A stretch of 64,000 bases of DNA from G965216255 sp965216255 (GTDB taxonomy: Bacteria; Bacteroidota; Rhodothermia; Rhodothermales; Bin80): the NCBI GenBank assembly GCA_965216255.1, contig OZ244148.1:2108001-2172000 (forward strand), read 5' to 3'. The notes beneath the pieces were generated by a model that was not told the origin of the DNA, did not search any database, and was given only the letters and a program-made list of their open reading frames with translations. Below, piece by piece: positions 46,172 to 53,945 of this stretch. Within the stretch, counting starts at the first letter, position 1. Every line of letters starts with the position of its first letter. A program made the position numbers and the translations under genes.

Positions 46172-47311
46172 ATGGCAGAAGCCCTAACCCACATCCGGCC
46201 GGTTGAGACACGGAAGGATCTGCGGTCTTTCATTGACCTGCCCTATTCACTCTACAGCCACAGTCCGCACTGGATACCTCCGGTGCGCCTGGGCGTCGCC
46301 CATATGCTTAGTCCGAAGAAGAATCCCTTCTTCCGGCACGGTGAAATAAAGTTGTTTATTGCAAAACGGGGCACCGAATGCGTAGGCCGTATTGCTGCCG
46401 TCCGAAACGGCATGCATCTGCGCCGCTATGACGACGGAACGGGCTTTTTCGGGTTTTTCGAAGTCGAAGAGCGCTTTGAAACGGCAAAATCCCTGTTTGA
46501 GGCCGCCGCTACGTGGCTCACTTCACAGGGACTGAGCACTATGCGCGGCCCTGCCAACCCGTCGCTCAACGACTCGGCAGGACTGCTGATACAGGGCTTC
46601 GACCGACCGCCCTCCGTCATGATGCCCTATAACCATCCGTACTACGAGGCATTCCTGGGGCGTGTTGGATTTGACCAGGTCATGACGATGTGGGCCTATT
46701 ACGTCCACAGGAAGTACGTAAAGTTTGACCGACTAAAGCGCGGCGCGGACATCGTCCGAGGGAGGAACCCGGGCCTTTCGATGCGTACGCTGGATATGTC
46801 CCGTTTCGACAGGGAGGCTGCCATCGTGCGGGATATCTACAATGAGGCCTGGTCTAACAACTGGGGGGCCGTGCCCGCAACGGAAGCGGAGTTCAACAAG
46901 CTCGCCCGCGACCTGAAACAGATTATCGACCCAAGGCTCGCCTATATCCTGGAGATGCACGGCAAGCCCATTGGCTTTGCCATTGCGCTTCCCGACATCA
47001 CGCCCGCGTTCAGGCGCCTGCGCAAGGGGCGCCTGCTGCCGCTGGGACTATTCAAGCTATGGGCCGGCATCACGTACTCCCATACGCGTGACATACGCCT
47101 GCCCATCTTGGGCGTCCGCAAGGCATACCACGGCAGGGGGTTTGACGTACTCCCCGTACTGGAAACTATTGAAAAGGGGCCGGAATACGGGTTTCACGGC
47201 TGCGAAATGAGTTGGGTGCTGGATTCCAACAACGTGCTCAAGAATCTTCTCCTGTCAATCGGTGCCGTGGTTGACAAGAAATACGCCATGTACGAAATGC
47301 CGCTGGCTTGA
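46172..47311 (+). CDS. GNAT-fold acyltransferase, candidate bacterial ceramide synthase
   Basis: A 379-residue protein. The N-terminal half has WIPPVRLG, KNPFFRHGEIKLFIAKRG and VGRIAAVRNGMH, an N-acyltransferase-like pattern. It is followed by GFFGFFEVEE and MRGPANPSLNDSAGLLIQGF, as in YghO-like proteins. The C-terminal half has the second GNAT-like unit with LPILGVRKAYHGRGFDVLPVLETIEKG. In Caulobacter the ceramide synthase bCerS is an unusual GNAT-type enzyme, and its gene lies in the region of spt. The tandem here suggests that this protein acylates the sphingoid base. The family assignment is firm; the substrate is inferred from context. Confidence 0.75.
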   Translation: MAEALTHIRPVETRKDLRSFIDLPYSLYSHSPHWIPPVRLGVAHMLSPKKNPFFRHGEIKLFIAKRGTECVGRIAAVRNGMHLRRYDDGTGFFGFFEVEERFETAKSLFEAAATWLTSQGLSTMRGPANPSLNDSAGLLIQGFDRPPSVMMPYNHPYYEAFLGRVGFDQVMTMWAYYVHRKYVKFDRLKRGADIVRGRNPGLSMRTLDMSRFDREAAIVRDIYNEAWSNNWGAVPATEAEFNKLARDLKQIIDPRLAYILEMHGKPIGFAIALPDITPAFRRLRKGRLLPLGLFKLWAGITYSHTRDIRLPILGVRKAYHGRGFDVLPVLETIEKGPEYGFHGCEMSWVLDSNNVLKNLLLSIGAVVDKKYAMYEMPLA

Positions 47312-47317
47312 AGGCCG

Positions 47318-47920
47318 TCAAAAACCGAAGTGGCGCAGAAATATGGGCACCACGCCAGGCTCCAGCACAATGGTCCAAAGCATCCCACCAAGGGCTCCGC
47401 CCAGATGCGCTTCGTGGGCAATTCTGCCGCCGCGTCCGAGGGCCAGGAACGAAAAGATCACAAACGCTATTGCAAATACGACGGCGGGCACGGGCACGAC
47501 CCCGAAGAAATATATCAAGCTGAACGGCTGAAACAGGCAGAATCCGAACAGGACCCCACTTATGGCACCGGAAGCACCCACGGCATTGTACGTCTCGTCT
47601 TGGACGCGCAGCGTGTATGTCAGAGCATGGGCCGTGAGTGCGGATCCAGCGTACAGCACAAGAAAGGGCAGTGAACCGAGGCGCTCCTCCAGCAGCGGAC
47701 CGAAGAAATACAGCGTGATAAGATTGAACGCCAAGTGCCAGAATGCCACATGGAGAAAGGCAGCCGTGACAAACCGGTACCACTGGTGCCGCTTACGAAT
47801 CAGTAGGGGCCGAAACCCGAGACGGCCGATCAGGGAACGGTCAAAGTGTAGCGCGTAGCCGCTTACGAGCCCCGTGACAAGCAAGAGCAGGAGCGTAACG
47901 GGATAGTCGTAGAATGGCAT
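47318..47920 (-). CDS. rhomboid family intramembrane serine protease
   Basis: A 200-residue six-helix membrane protease. The nucleophile Ser lies in VGASGAISGVLFG (~residue 132), and the catalytic His in AHEAHLGGALGG on the last helix. The loop-1 WR motif appears as QWYRFVTAAFLH, and the HLAFNLITLYFFG segment follows. It overlaps the purQ stop by one base (TGATG), so it is probably translated from the same message as purQ. Confidence 0.92.
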   Translation of the reverse strand: MPFYDYPVTLLLLLVTGLVSGYALHFDRSLIGRLGFRPLLIRKRHQWYRFVTAAFLHVAFWHLAFNLITLYFFGPLLEERLGSLPFLVLYAGSALTAHALTYTLRVQDETYNAVGASGAISGVLFGFCLFQPFSLIYFFGVVPVPAVVFAIAFVIFSFLALGRGGRIAHEAHLGGALGGMLWTIVLEPGVVPIFLRHFGF

Positions 47921-48618
47921 CAGGCCGGTGCAGAAAAATGTTCCAGAAGGCTCTTGAAGATAAGCCCGCCGTCTGCGCCCCCTAGCAGGGACTCCGTGCA
48001 GCGCTCAGGATGCGGCATCATGCCCAGCACGTTGCGTGTTTCGTTTACGACAGCGGCTATGTCGTGTACCGATCCATTGGGGTTACCCCCGTCCGCCCCG
48101 TCGGGATTGCAGTAGCGCAGAAGCACCTGACCACGGTCTTCCAGCTGCCTGAGCATATTCTTATTCGCGAAGTAGTTCCCTTCGCCGTGGGCAATGGGGA
48201 GACGGATTACCTGACCGGCCGACAGGGCACCAGTGAAGGGACCGGCGGCGTGCTCAACGCGAAGGTGCACCCAGCGGCATACAAAACGCAGCGACACGTT
48301 CCGCAGGAGGGCACCAGGCAGCAATCCACATTCGCATAGCACCTGAAAACCGTTGCAGATGCCCAGCACTACCCCCCCCTGACCTGCAAACCGGACCACC
48401 TGCTTCATGATAGGCGAAAACCGGGCGATGGCGCCCGCACGCAGGTAGTCTCCATACGAAAAGCCGCCGGGCACCACCACCACATCAACGTCCGCCAGAT
48501 CCGTCTCCTTGTGCCAGATAAAGCGCGTATCCAGTCCGAAGACGTGCCGAGCGGCGTGGTAGGCATCGTGGTCGCAGTTGGACCCCGGAAAAATGATGAC
48601 GCCGAGCCGGAGGGGCAT
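47920..48618 (-). CDS. purQ: phosphoribosylformylglycinamidine synthase subunit PurQ
   Basis: A 232-residue class I glutamine amidotransferase that feeds ammonia to PurL in purine synthesis. Nucleophile Cys in VVLGICNGFQVL, oxyanion region SYGDYLRAGAIAR, and the His/Glu pair near MMPHPER. N-terminal FPGSNCDHDAY is the PurQ signature. purL and purS are not in the window. Co-oriented with the upstream YceI gene (10-base gap) and the rhomboid gene. Confidence 0.95.
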   Translation of the reverse strand: MPLRLGVIIFPGSNCDHDAYHAARHVFGLDTRFIWHKETDLADVDVVVVPGGFSYGDYLRAGAIARFSPIMKQVVRFAGQGGVVLGICNGFQVLCECGLLPGALLRNVSLRFVCRWVHLRVEHAAGPFTGALSAGQVIRLPIAHGEGNYFANKNMLRQLEDRGQVLLRYCNPDGADGGNPNGSVHDIAAVVNETRNVLGMMPHPERCTESLLGGADGGLIFKSLLEHFSAPA

Positions 48619-48628
48619 GACCAGAGCC

Positions 48629-49231
48629 TTACGACGGATCCTTTATGACTTCGAGTTCGAGCGTGATTTCGACCGCATGGCCCACAACGAAGCCACCGGC
48701 CTCTGTCAACATGTTCCACGCTAGTCCGTAGTCCATGCGGTCTATCGTTGTCGTGGCCTCGAATCCGGCGCGCTCCTGCTCTGCCATGGTTGCACTGCCC
48801 AAGAATTCAGCTGCTAGCACCACTTCGCGCGTTACATCCCGAATCGTCACGTCGCCAACCATTTCAAACCGGCTGCCTTCTACGCTGCGAACCCCCGTGC
48901 TGACAAACGTCATCTCCGGATGCTGCTCTGCAGAAAAGAAGTCCGGCGAGCGCAGATGGTCGTCGCGGCGCTCATTGCCCGAGAAGAGGCTGGCGGTCTT
49001 TATGGTGACCTCGGCCGAAAGCGTACTCAGGTCCGTACCGTCCATTGTCAGGACAGCTTCATATTCCCTGAATTCGCCCCGGACGTTGGATATACCCAAG
49101 TGCTTGACTTTGAAGCCGAGTTTGGAATGAGCATGGTCCACACTCCAGCTGGCCGGCGGCTGCACGGGCGTATGCGCATGAAAAGCACCAAGCGCAATAA
49201 GCAGAGTAATGGCACCGAAAAAAGCTTTCAT
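48629..49231 (-). CDS. YceI family periplasmic lipid-binding protein
   Basis: A 200-residue YceI lipocalin-like protein. It has an N-terminal signal peptide (AFFGAITLLIALGAFHAHT), then WSVDHAHSKLGFKVKHLGISNVRGEF, the strongly conserved opening. SAEVTIKTASLFSGNERRDDHLRSPDFF and VTIRDVTREVVLAAEFLG follow. Such proteins bind isoprenoid or other lipids in an eight-strand barrel. First gene of the YceI-purQ-rhomboid run. Confidence 0.92.
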   Translation of the reverse strand: MKAFFGAITLLIALGAFHAHTPVQPPASWSVDHAHSKLGFKVKHLGISNVRGEFREYEAVLTMDGTDLSTLSAEVTIKTASLFSGNERRDDHLRSPDFFSAEQHPEMTFVSTGVRSVEGSRFEMVGDVTIRDVTREVVLAAEFLGSATMAEQERAGFEATTTIDRMDYGLAWNMLTEAGGFVVGHAVEITLELEVIKDPS

Positions 49232-49341
49232 GAGATCTGGTATTGGATCATAAATTCAGCTTCAACGGAGGCGGCCCCTCGCGGGTCCCGCCAACTTTTT
49301 TGGGGAAATATCGTTTGCGCGAGATCCATTACGCCTGCCGC

Positions 49342-50217
49342 ATGATCCCAAAGGAGCTCTTCAAGAAGATCCGACGCATCGAGATACGCACGAAAGGACT
49401 GGTCAACAACGTTTTTGGCGGAGAGTACCATTCGGCATTTAAGGGCCGAGGCATCGAATTCTCTGAAGTGCGTCCTTACCAGTTCGGCGACGACATCCGC
49501 TCGATTGACTGGAACGTCACGGCCCGGGCCGGTGACACCTTCGTCAAGATATTCGAAGAAGAACGAGAGCAGACCCTCGTCCTTGTAGTGGATATTTCCG
49601 GCTCTGGAGATTTTGGCACGTGTGACAAGTTCAAGCGCGAAATAGCGGCGGAGATCTGTGCCATACTGGGATTCAGCGCCATCAAGAACAACGACAAAGT
49701 GGGCCTGCTACTGTTTTCCGACCAAGTTGAGCTCTTCGTGCCGCCCAAAAAAGGCCGCCGACACGTACTTCGACTGGTCCGAGACCTGTTTGCACACGTG
49801 CCGCTCTCGCGCCAGACCTCCATCAGCGTGGCGCTGGACCATGTTCTCCACGTGCTACGTCGACGCTCCATTGTGCTGGTAATCAGTGATTTCTTCGATT
49901 CCAGATTCGCGAAATCCCTGCGACTGGTTGCCCGCCGACATGATACAGTAGCCATCGTGCTGCAAGACCCTCGGGAACGACGCCTGCCGCCGCTGGGCCT
50001 GCTGGAGCTCACGGACCCGGAAACGGGCGTGACAATCATGCTGGATACAGGGATGGCATCGGTGCGAAGGGCACTCGAGACCCATGCCTTAGGCGAGTCT
50101 GATGCGCTGGGAGCCCTGTTCCGGCGCTGCCGCGTCGACCAGATCTCGATTTCGACTGAGAAGGACTACGTCGAGCCGCTGGTCCGATTCTTTAGGGGCC
50201 GTGCCCGTAACCATTGA
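49342..50217 (+). CDS. DUF58 domain protein of the bat operon
   Basis: A 291-residue DUF58 protein with a von Willebrand A-like core. N-terminal EIRTKGLVNNVFGGEYHSAFKGRGIEFSEVRPYQFGDDIRSIDWNVTARAG is the family hallmark, given here by EVRxYxxGDDxRxIDWxxxAR. VVDISGSGDF supplies a MIDAS-like DxSxS. It normally acts with a MoxR AAA+ ATPase, which I do not find upstream. The ATG at 49342 fits the family start; an earlier in-frame start at 49243 would overlap the divergent YceI promoter. Overlaps the next gene by one base (TGATG). Confidence 0.92.
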   Translation: MIPKELFKKIRRIEIRTKGLVNNVFGGEYHSAFKGRGIEFSEVRPYQFGDDIRSIDWNVTARAGDTFVKIFEEEREQTLVLVVDISGSGDFGTCDKFKREIAAEICAILGFSAIKNNDKVGLLLFSDQVELFVPPKKGRRHVLRLVRDLFAHVPLSRQTSISVALDHVLHVLRRRSIVLVISDFFDSRFAKSLRLVARRHDTVAIVLQDPRERRLPPLGLLELTDPETGVTIMLDTGMASVRRALETHALGESDALGALFRRCRVDQISISTEKDYVEPLVRFFRGRARNH

Positions 50218-51179
50218 TGAAGAAAGTAGCAAACGGAACCGTACTCTTGGCAATCTTCCTGGCGGCACTGCCCTGCCGGGCGCAGCGCGTTGAGGCCATG
50301 CTGTCCGTAGACAGTGCGGCCGTTGGCGAACGCTTTGCGCTCACCATCTTTGCCCTCCACGGGTTTGCCGGTCAGCCTTCCTTTCCGGCGGCTGCTGGGC
50401 AGGATTCCGCCTTTGGAGACCTGGAAGTGCTGGGAATCCGGGGAGCCGGTTCCCGCGCGCTGGATGGGGCGAATCTGGACAGCATCATCTATGACGTAAC
50501 AAGCTTTGCCCTCGATTCCGCGCTCCTGCCCTCGATGACCGTGTCCTTTGACGGCGGTGCCGTCGAGGCAAGCACGGCACCACTCGTGCTGCCCATGATT
50601 TCTGTGGTGCCACCACAGGCGGACGGCGTACGCGATATTGCAACGCTGGTAGATTTCGGCGTACCGATCTGGCCATATGTGCTCCTGGGATTAGCCACCA
50701 TTGCTGCCGCTGCGCTCCTGGTTTATTTCCTTCGGCGCCCCAAGCAGCCACTGGTGTTGGAAGCCGCGCCCACCGCCGCCCGCCTGTCGCCGTATGAGGA
50801 AGCGCTCCGGCGCCTGCGCCGACTGGAAGGTGCTTCTCCGACCAGACCCACGGACGTGAAGCCTTATTACGTGGAGCTATCCGCGACGCTCCGGGGCTAC
50901 TTGGAGGGAGCACTCGGTATACCAGCTTTGGAGCGGACAACGCATGAGTTGATGCAGGAGTTTGAGAAGGCGACCATCCAGCACTTGGTCCCAGGAGGGC
51001 TGCCCGCCCACACAAGGACCGCACTGGACTTGGCGGACCTGGTAAAATTTGCCGAATTCCTGCCGGGTTCGTCCCGGCACGGGGAGGCGTTGGGTGAGGC
51101 CTTTGCCATTGTGGAACAGATCCAAGCAAAGCTGCATCAAGTTAACCGGGAAGCCAAGCGCAGCCCGGAAGCCGTTTAA
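50217..51179 (+). CDS. DUF4381-like membrane protein of the bat operon
   Basis: A 320-residue protein. Signal peptide ending PCRAQ; periplasmic beta-rich domain (~22-150); one transmembrane helix (~160-180, PYVLLGLATIAAAALLVYFL); cytoplasmic helical domain (LSPYEEALRRLRRLEG, VKPYYVELSATLRGYLEGALGIPALERTTHELM). This matches the DUF4381/BatD-like companion that sits between DUF58 and BatA. Function unknown; the context suggests a stress-linked envelope complex. Confidence 0.82.
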   Translation: MKKVANGTVLLAIFLAALPCRAQRVEAMLSVDSAAVGERFALTIFALHGFAGQPSFPAAAGQDSAFGDLEVLGIRGAGSRALDGANLDSIIYDVTSFALDSALLPSMTVSFDGGAVEASTAPLVLPMISVVPPQADGVRDIATLVDFGVPIWPYVLLGLATIAAAALLVYFLRRPKQPLVLEAAPTAARLSPYEEALRRLRRLEGASPTRPTDVKPYYVELSATLRGYLEGALGIPALERTTHELMQEFEKATIQHLVPGGLPAHTRTALDLADLVKFAEFLPGSSRHGEALGEAFAIVEQIQAKLHQVNREAKRSPEAV

Positions 51180-51193
51180 CAGGACCTCTCGCA

Positions 51194-52177
51194 ATGGAAT
51201 TTGCTCAACCGCAGTGGCTGCTGCTCCTAATCCTTGTTCCCTTCCTAGGCGTATGGCACTGGTGGCGCAGGCGATCCCGGGAGGGACTGCAATACGGCAA
51301 TATGGCGGCAGTTGTCGCCGCACCGCGAAGCATTCGGACATACTTGGGTGCTGTCCCCTGGCTGCTGCGTACGGGAGCACTTTCGCTGGGCATCCTGGCG
51401 TTGGCCCGTCCTCAGGTGCGGGATGTATCGCAGGAGCGATACGCAGAAGGCGTTGACATCGTCCTGGTTCTGGACACGTCTACTTCCATGATGGCACAGG
51501 ACTTCAAACCCAATCGCTTCGAGGCCGCGCGAGACGTGGCCGCTGAATTCATCCAGGGACGGCTGTCAGACCGTATTGGCCTGATCGTATTTGCCGCGAA
51601 GGCCTATACGCAGGCGCCCTTGACACTGGACTACGCCTTTCTCCAGCGGATGCTTGACGAGGTGGAGGTCGGCGTGGTCGAAGACGGAACGGCCATAGGG
51701 ACGGCGCTGGCTACTGCCGTCAACAGGCTCAAGGACACCGATGCCAAGAGCAAGGTCATTATCCTGCTCACCGACGGCCAGAACAACCGGGGAGAAGTGG
51801 ACCCCGTCACGGCGTCCGACGTGGCTGCAACACTCGGCGTCCGCGTGTATGCCATTGGCGTGGGAACGCATGGTGCAGCGCCGTTTGTGGTCGATCATCC
51901 CTTTGCAGGCCCCCAGCGCCAAATGGTCCCGGTGGAAATCGACGAAGATATGCTCCGCAGCGTATCCTCCAATACCGGGGGGCAGTATTTCCGCGCCACG
52001 GACAAGGAAGCCTTGCGCAACATCTATGCACAGATTGGCGAACTGGAGACCTCCAGGATCGAAACCCGTATCTACACCGATTACTTTGAGCGGTATCCGC
52101 TCTTCCTTTGGCCCGCGCTAGGTCTCTTTTTCCTGGAGATCGTGCTAGGCACCACCGCCCTGCGCCGATTCCCCTGA
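51194..52177 (+). CDS. batA: von Willebrand A domain protein BatA
   Basis: A 327-residue membrane protein. N-terminal helix FAQPQWLLLLILVPFLGVWHWWRR, a second helix (WLLRTGALSLGILALARPQV), then a VWA domain with complete MIDAS (LVLDTSTSMMAQDF; TDGQNNRGEVDP). A third helix at the C-terminus (YPLFLWPALGLFFLEIVLGTTAL). The BatA-BatB pair is the core of the operon, first linked to aerotolerance in Bacteroides. Confidence 0.92.
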   Translation: MEFAQPQWLLLLILVPFLGVWHWWRRRSREGLQYGNMAAVVAAPRSIRTYLGAVPWLLRTGALSLGILALARPQVRDVSQERYAEGVDIVLVLDTSTSMMAQDFKPNRFEAARDVAAEFIQGRLSDRIGLIVFAAKAYTQAPLTLDYAFLQRMLDEVEVGVVEDGTAIGTALATAVNRLKDTDAKSKVIILLTDGQNNRGEVDPVTASDVAATLGVRVYAIGVGTHGAAPFVVDHPFAGPQRQMVPVEIDEDMLRSVSSNTGGQYFRATDKEALRNIYAQIGELETSRIETRIYTDYFERYPLFLWPALGLFFLEIVLGTTALRRFP

Positions 52178-52187
52178 ACACAGTTCC

Positions 52188-53204
52188 ATGGCCTGGCTTC
52201 ATCCCGAATACCTGTGGACCCTTGCTATTGCGCCCGTAGTTGCGCTGCTGTACCTCTCTGCGGCCTGGCAGCGTGCGCGGCTGCGAAACCGGTTTGGCGC
52301 CTCACATCTGTTGGGTCGGCTAGCTGCCACCATAAGCCCGCGGCGCAGGCGCTGGAAGGCCGCCGTCCTCGTGGCCAGCGCCGCGGCACTTGGCCTTTCG
52401 CTGGCCGGACCCCAAGTAGGGACCCGGCTGCGCGAAGCAAAGCGCGAAGGCATTGACCTTGTAATTGCTCTTGATGTTTCACTGTCCATGACGGCTGAAG
52501 ACGTCGCTCCGAACCGGCTGGAACGCGCTCGGAATGAAATCAAGAAGCTGCTCGGAGCATTGCGCGGTGACCGGGTTGCCATCGTAATTTTTGCCGGCGA
52601 TGCCTTTCTGCAATGCCCACTGACTACGGACTACGGAGCAGTGCGCCTGTTTCTGGACGTGGCAAGCCCAGATCTATTGCCCACGCCCGGAACGGATTTC
52701 GGGGCCGCCCTGAAAACGGCTGTCGAGGCGTTCGAAGCCCCCGTTGGCGGAAACGATGATGCACCTTCCCGCGCGCTGCTTATAGTATCGGACGGCGAAA
52801 ACCACGTACCCGACCTTGAAGAGATCCTTCAGGAAGCCCGGCAACGAGGTATCGTGATTTTTGCAGCCGGCGTGGGGGAAACCTCCGGTGCCCCCATACC
52901 CGTGTACCAGGGGGCCAGACGCACCGGATACAAAAAGGATCTGAGCGGCTATATCGTACACACGCGACTCAAGGAAGAAAGCCTGAAATCGCTGGCCCAG
53001 GACGGAGCGTATTTTCAAATCATACGTACGTCCAGTTCACTGTCAAAAATAATTCCGGCACTCGACCGTTTGAACAGGGTCGAATTCGGGGCCGAAGAGT
53101 TTGAGGAATACGACAACAAGTACCAGTGGCTGCTCGCCATTGCGTTGCTGCTTCTGTTTGCCGAAGCTTTGATTCCTGACCGAAGAAGGAGACGCTTATG
53201 CTGA
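52188..53204 (+). CDS. batB: von Willebrand A domain protein BatB
   Basis: A 338-residue paralogue of BatA. Two N-terminal helices (LWTLAIAPVVALLYLSAAW; AAVLVASAAALGLSLAGPQV), VWA with MIDAS IALDVSLSMTAEDV, an inserted loop with GENHVPDLEEILQEARQRGI, and a C-terminal helix (WLLAIALLLLFAEALIP). It starts 10 bases after batA and overlaps batC by 7 bases. Confidence 0.92.
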   Translation: MAWLHPEYLWTLAIAPVVALLYLSAAWQRARLRNRFGASHLLGRLAATISPRRRRWKAAVLVASAAALGLSLAGPQVGTRLREAKREGIDLVIALDVSLSMTAEDVAPNRLERARNEIKKLLGALRGDRVAIVIFAGDAFLQCPLTTDYGAVRLFLDVASPDLLPTPGTDFGAALKTAVEAFEAPVGGNDDAPSRALLIVSDGENHVPDLEEILQEARQRGIVIFAAGVGETSGAPIPVYQGARRTGYKKDLSGYIVHTRLKEESLKSLAQDGAYFQIIRTSSSLSKIIPALDRLNRVEFGAEEFEEYDNKYQWLLAIALLLLFAEALIPDRRRRRLC

Positions 53205-53935
53205 TCGCAACGATTGCCGCATTCCTGTTTGCCCTACAGATCATTCCCGGCACCGGCGGCGGCACGCGGGGCCGCGACGGAAATGCACATTACAAGGAAA
53301 GCCGATTCGAAGACGCCACAAATGCCTATACCGATGGTCTGGGCGCCTACGACCGTGAGCGGGAACCGGACCTAGTGTACTACGGGCTCCAGAATAACCT
53401 GGGCTCCGCGCTGTACCGGCAGGAAAACTTTGATGGTGCGGCCGCCGCCTTCAACCAAGCTGCGGAACAAGCGCAAAGCGAATCGGACTATGCTCGCGCG
53501 TCCTACAATGCAGGCAACACTGCTTTCCAGCGCCAGGACCTGGAAGCGGCCCTGGCTCATTACAAGAATGCGCTCTTGGCCGATCCCTCCAACACAGACG
53601 CCCGCTACAACTTCGAATTCGTAAAGCGCCAGCAGCAGCAAAATCAAGAACAAAACCAAGAAAATCAGGACCAGAACGAAGAGAACAACGAAGAGAACCA
53701 GGACGACCAGCAGCAGGACCAACAGGAACAGAATCAACAGGAACAAAGCCAGCAGGAGCAGCAAAACCAGGAGCAGCAGGAGCAGCAGGAGCAGCAGCCC
53801 GATGCGCATCAGGGTGAATTAACGCGCGAACAGGCCGAGCGCATATTGCAGGCACTCGAAGAAGACGAACAGCAGCTCCTGCGCGAAATTCAGAAAATCG
53901 AAGGCCGGCCGCGTCGCGTTGCCAAGGACTGGTAG
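53198..53935 (+). CDS. batC: TPR protein BatC with Q/E/N-rich tail
   Basis: A 245-residue protein. One N-terminal hydrophobic segment, then about three tetratricopeptide repeats (NAHYKESRFEDATNAYTDGL, NNLGSALYRQENFDGAAAAF, NAGNTAFQRQDLEAALAHYKNAL; residues ~28-145). A low-complexity stretch (~147-205) is composed almost only of Gln, Glu, Asn and Asp. The C-terminal helix (LTREQAERILQALEEDEQQLLREI) is the part usually conserved in BatC. The low-complexity DNA is rich in CAGGA/CAGCA units, so its length may vary by replication slippage. Confidence 0.88.
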   Translation: MLIATIAAFLFALQIIPGTGGGTRGRDGNAHYKESRFEDATNAYTDGLGAYDREREPDLVYYGLQNNLGSALYRQENFDGAAAAFNQAAEQAQSESDYARASYNAGNTAFQRQDLEAALAHYKNALLADPSNTDARYNFEFVKRQQQQNQEQNQENQDQNEENNEENQDDQQQDQQEQNQQEQSQQEQQNQEQQEQQEQQPDAHQGELTREQAERILQALEEDEQQLLREIQKIEGRPRRVAKDW

Positions 53936-53945
53936 GGAGCGTCAC

